Source of the DNA: an uncultured Micrococcales bacterium
Lineage (GTDB): Bacteria > Actinomycetota > Actinomycetes > Actinomycetales > Microbacteriaceae
DNA: 6,082 nucleotides
Reading direction: 5' to 3'
NCBI GenBank assembly: GCA_913056225.1
Contig: CAJXMQ010000059.1
Span: 1-6,082 of the forward strand
Made by a program: the position numbers and the translations under genes. Positions 6,081 through 6,082 of this stretch are shown in pieces. Within the stretch, counting starts at the first letter, position 1; each line of letters opens with the position of its first letter. The notes beneath the pieces were generated by a model. It was not told the origin of the DNA, made no database searches, and saw nothing but the letters and a program-made list of their open reading frames with translations.

Positions 6081-6082
6081 GC

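Overview
The window looks like a piece of the chromosome of a small-genome actinobacterium. My best guess is the Microbacteriaceae, close to the freshwater Luna-type lineages (Rhodoluna/Aquiluna). The basis is actinobacterial-looking protein sequences (exonuclease III with TVNVNG and YVHSGE, lumazine synthase with a GWHW substrate loop), a roughly balanced base composition instead of the high G+C of most relatives, and very compact gene packing. The taxonomic call is inference from general familiarity. All genes lie on the minus strand, so the biological reading order runs from the right end of the window to the left.

Right part (6080 down to 4238): xth (exonuclease III family) is followed after 10 nt by trpS (tryptophanyl-tRNA synthetase). 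After trpS there are only 25 nt before an FMN riboswitch aptamer (4212 down to 4073) and its expression platform. The platform has no U-tract terminator. It can form an 8-bp helix covering the ribD ribosome-binding region, which points to translational control.

Centre (4017 down to 703): a complete riboflavin operon, ribD - ribE - ribBA - ribH, with stop/start overlaps of 1, 4 and 4 nt. Together the encoded enzymes convert GTP and ribulose 5-phosphate to riboflavin. RibA (C-terminal half of RibBA) opens GTP. RibD deaminates and reduces the pyrimidine. RibB (N-terminal half of RibBA) makes the four-carbon unit. RibH makes lumazine, and RibE makes riboflavin. The phosphatase step and the FMN/FAD-forming kinase are not in the window. 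Active-site motifs look intact in all four proteins.

Left part (692 down to 1): 33 nt after ribH is a small four-helix membrane protein of unknown function. Its start codon is abutted by a 10-bp hairpin with a GAAA loop that includes its Shine-Dalgarno sequence. After another 55 nt comes the 5' end of a gene for an ABC-exporter-type membrane protein, cut by the window edge.

Most of the window is ordinary housekeeping DNA. No mobile element, CRISPR array, tRNA or rRNA was seen. The observations most worth a second look are the two RNA structures that appear to gate translation (at ribD and at the small membrane protein) and the presence of an uncharacterised membrane protein at the tail of the riboflavin operon.
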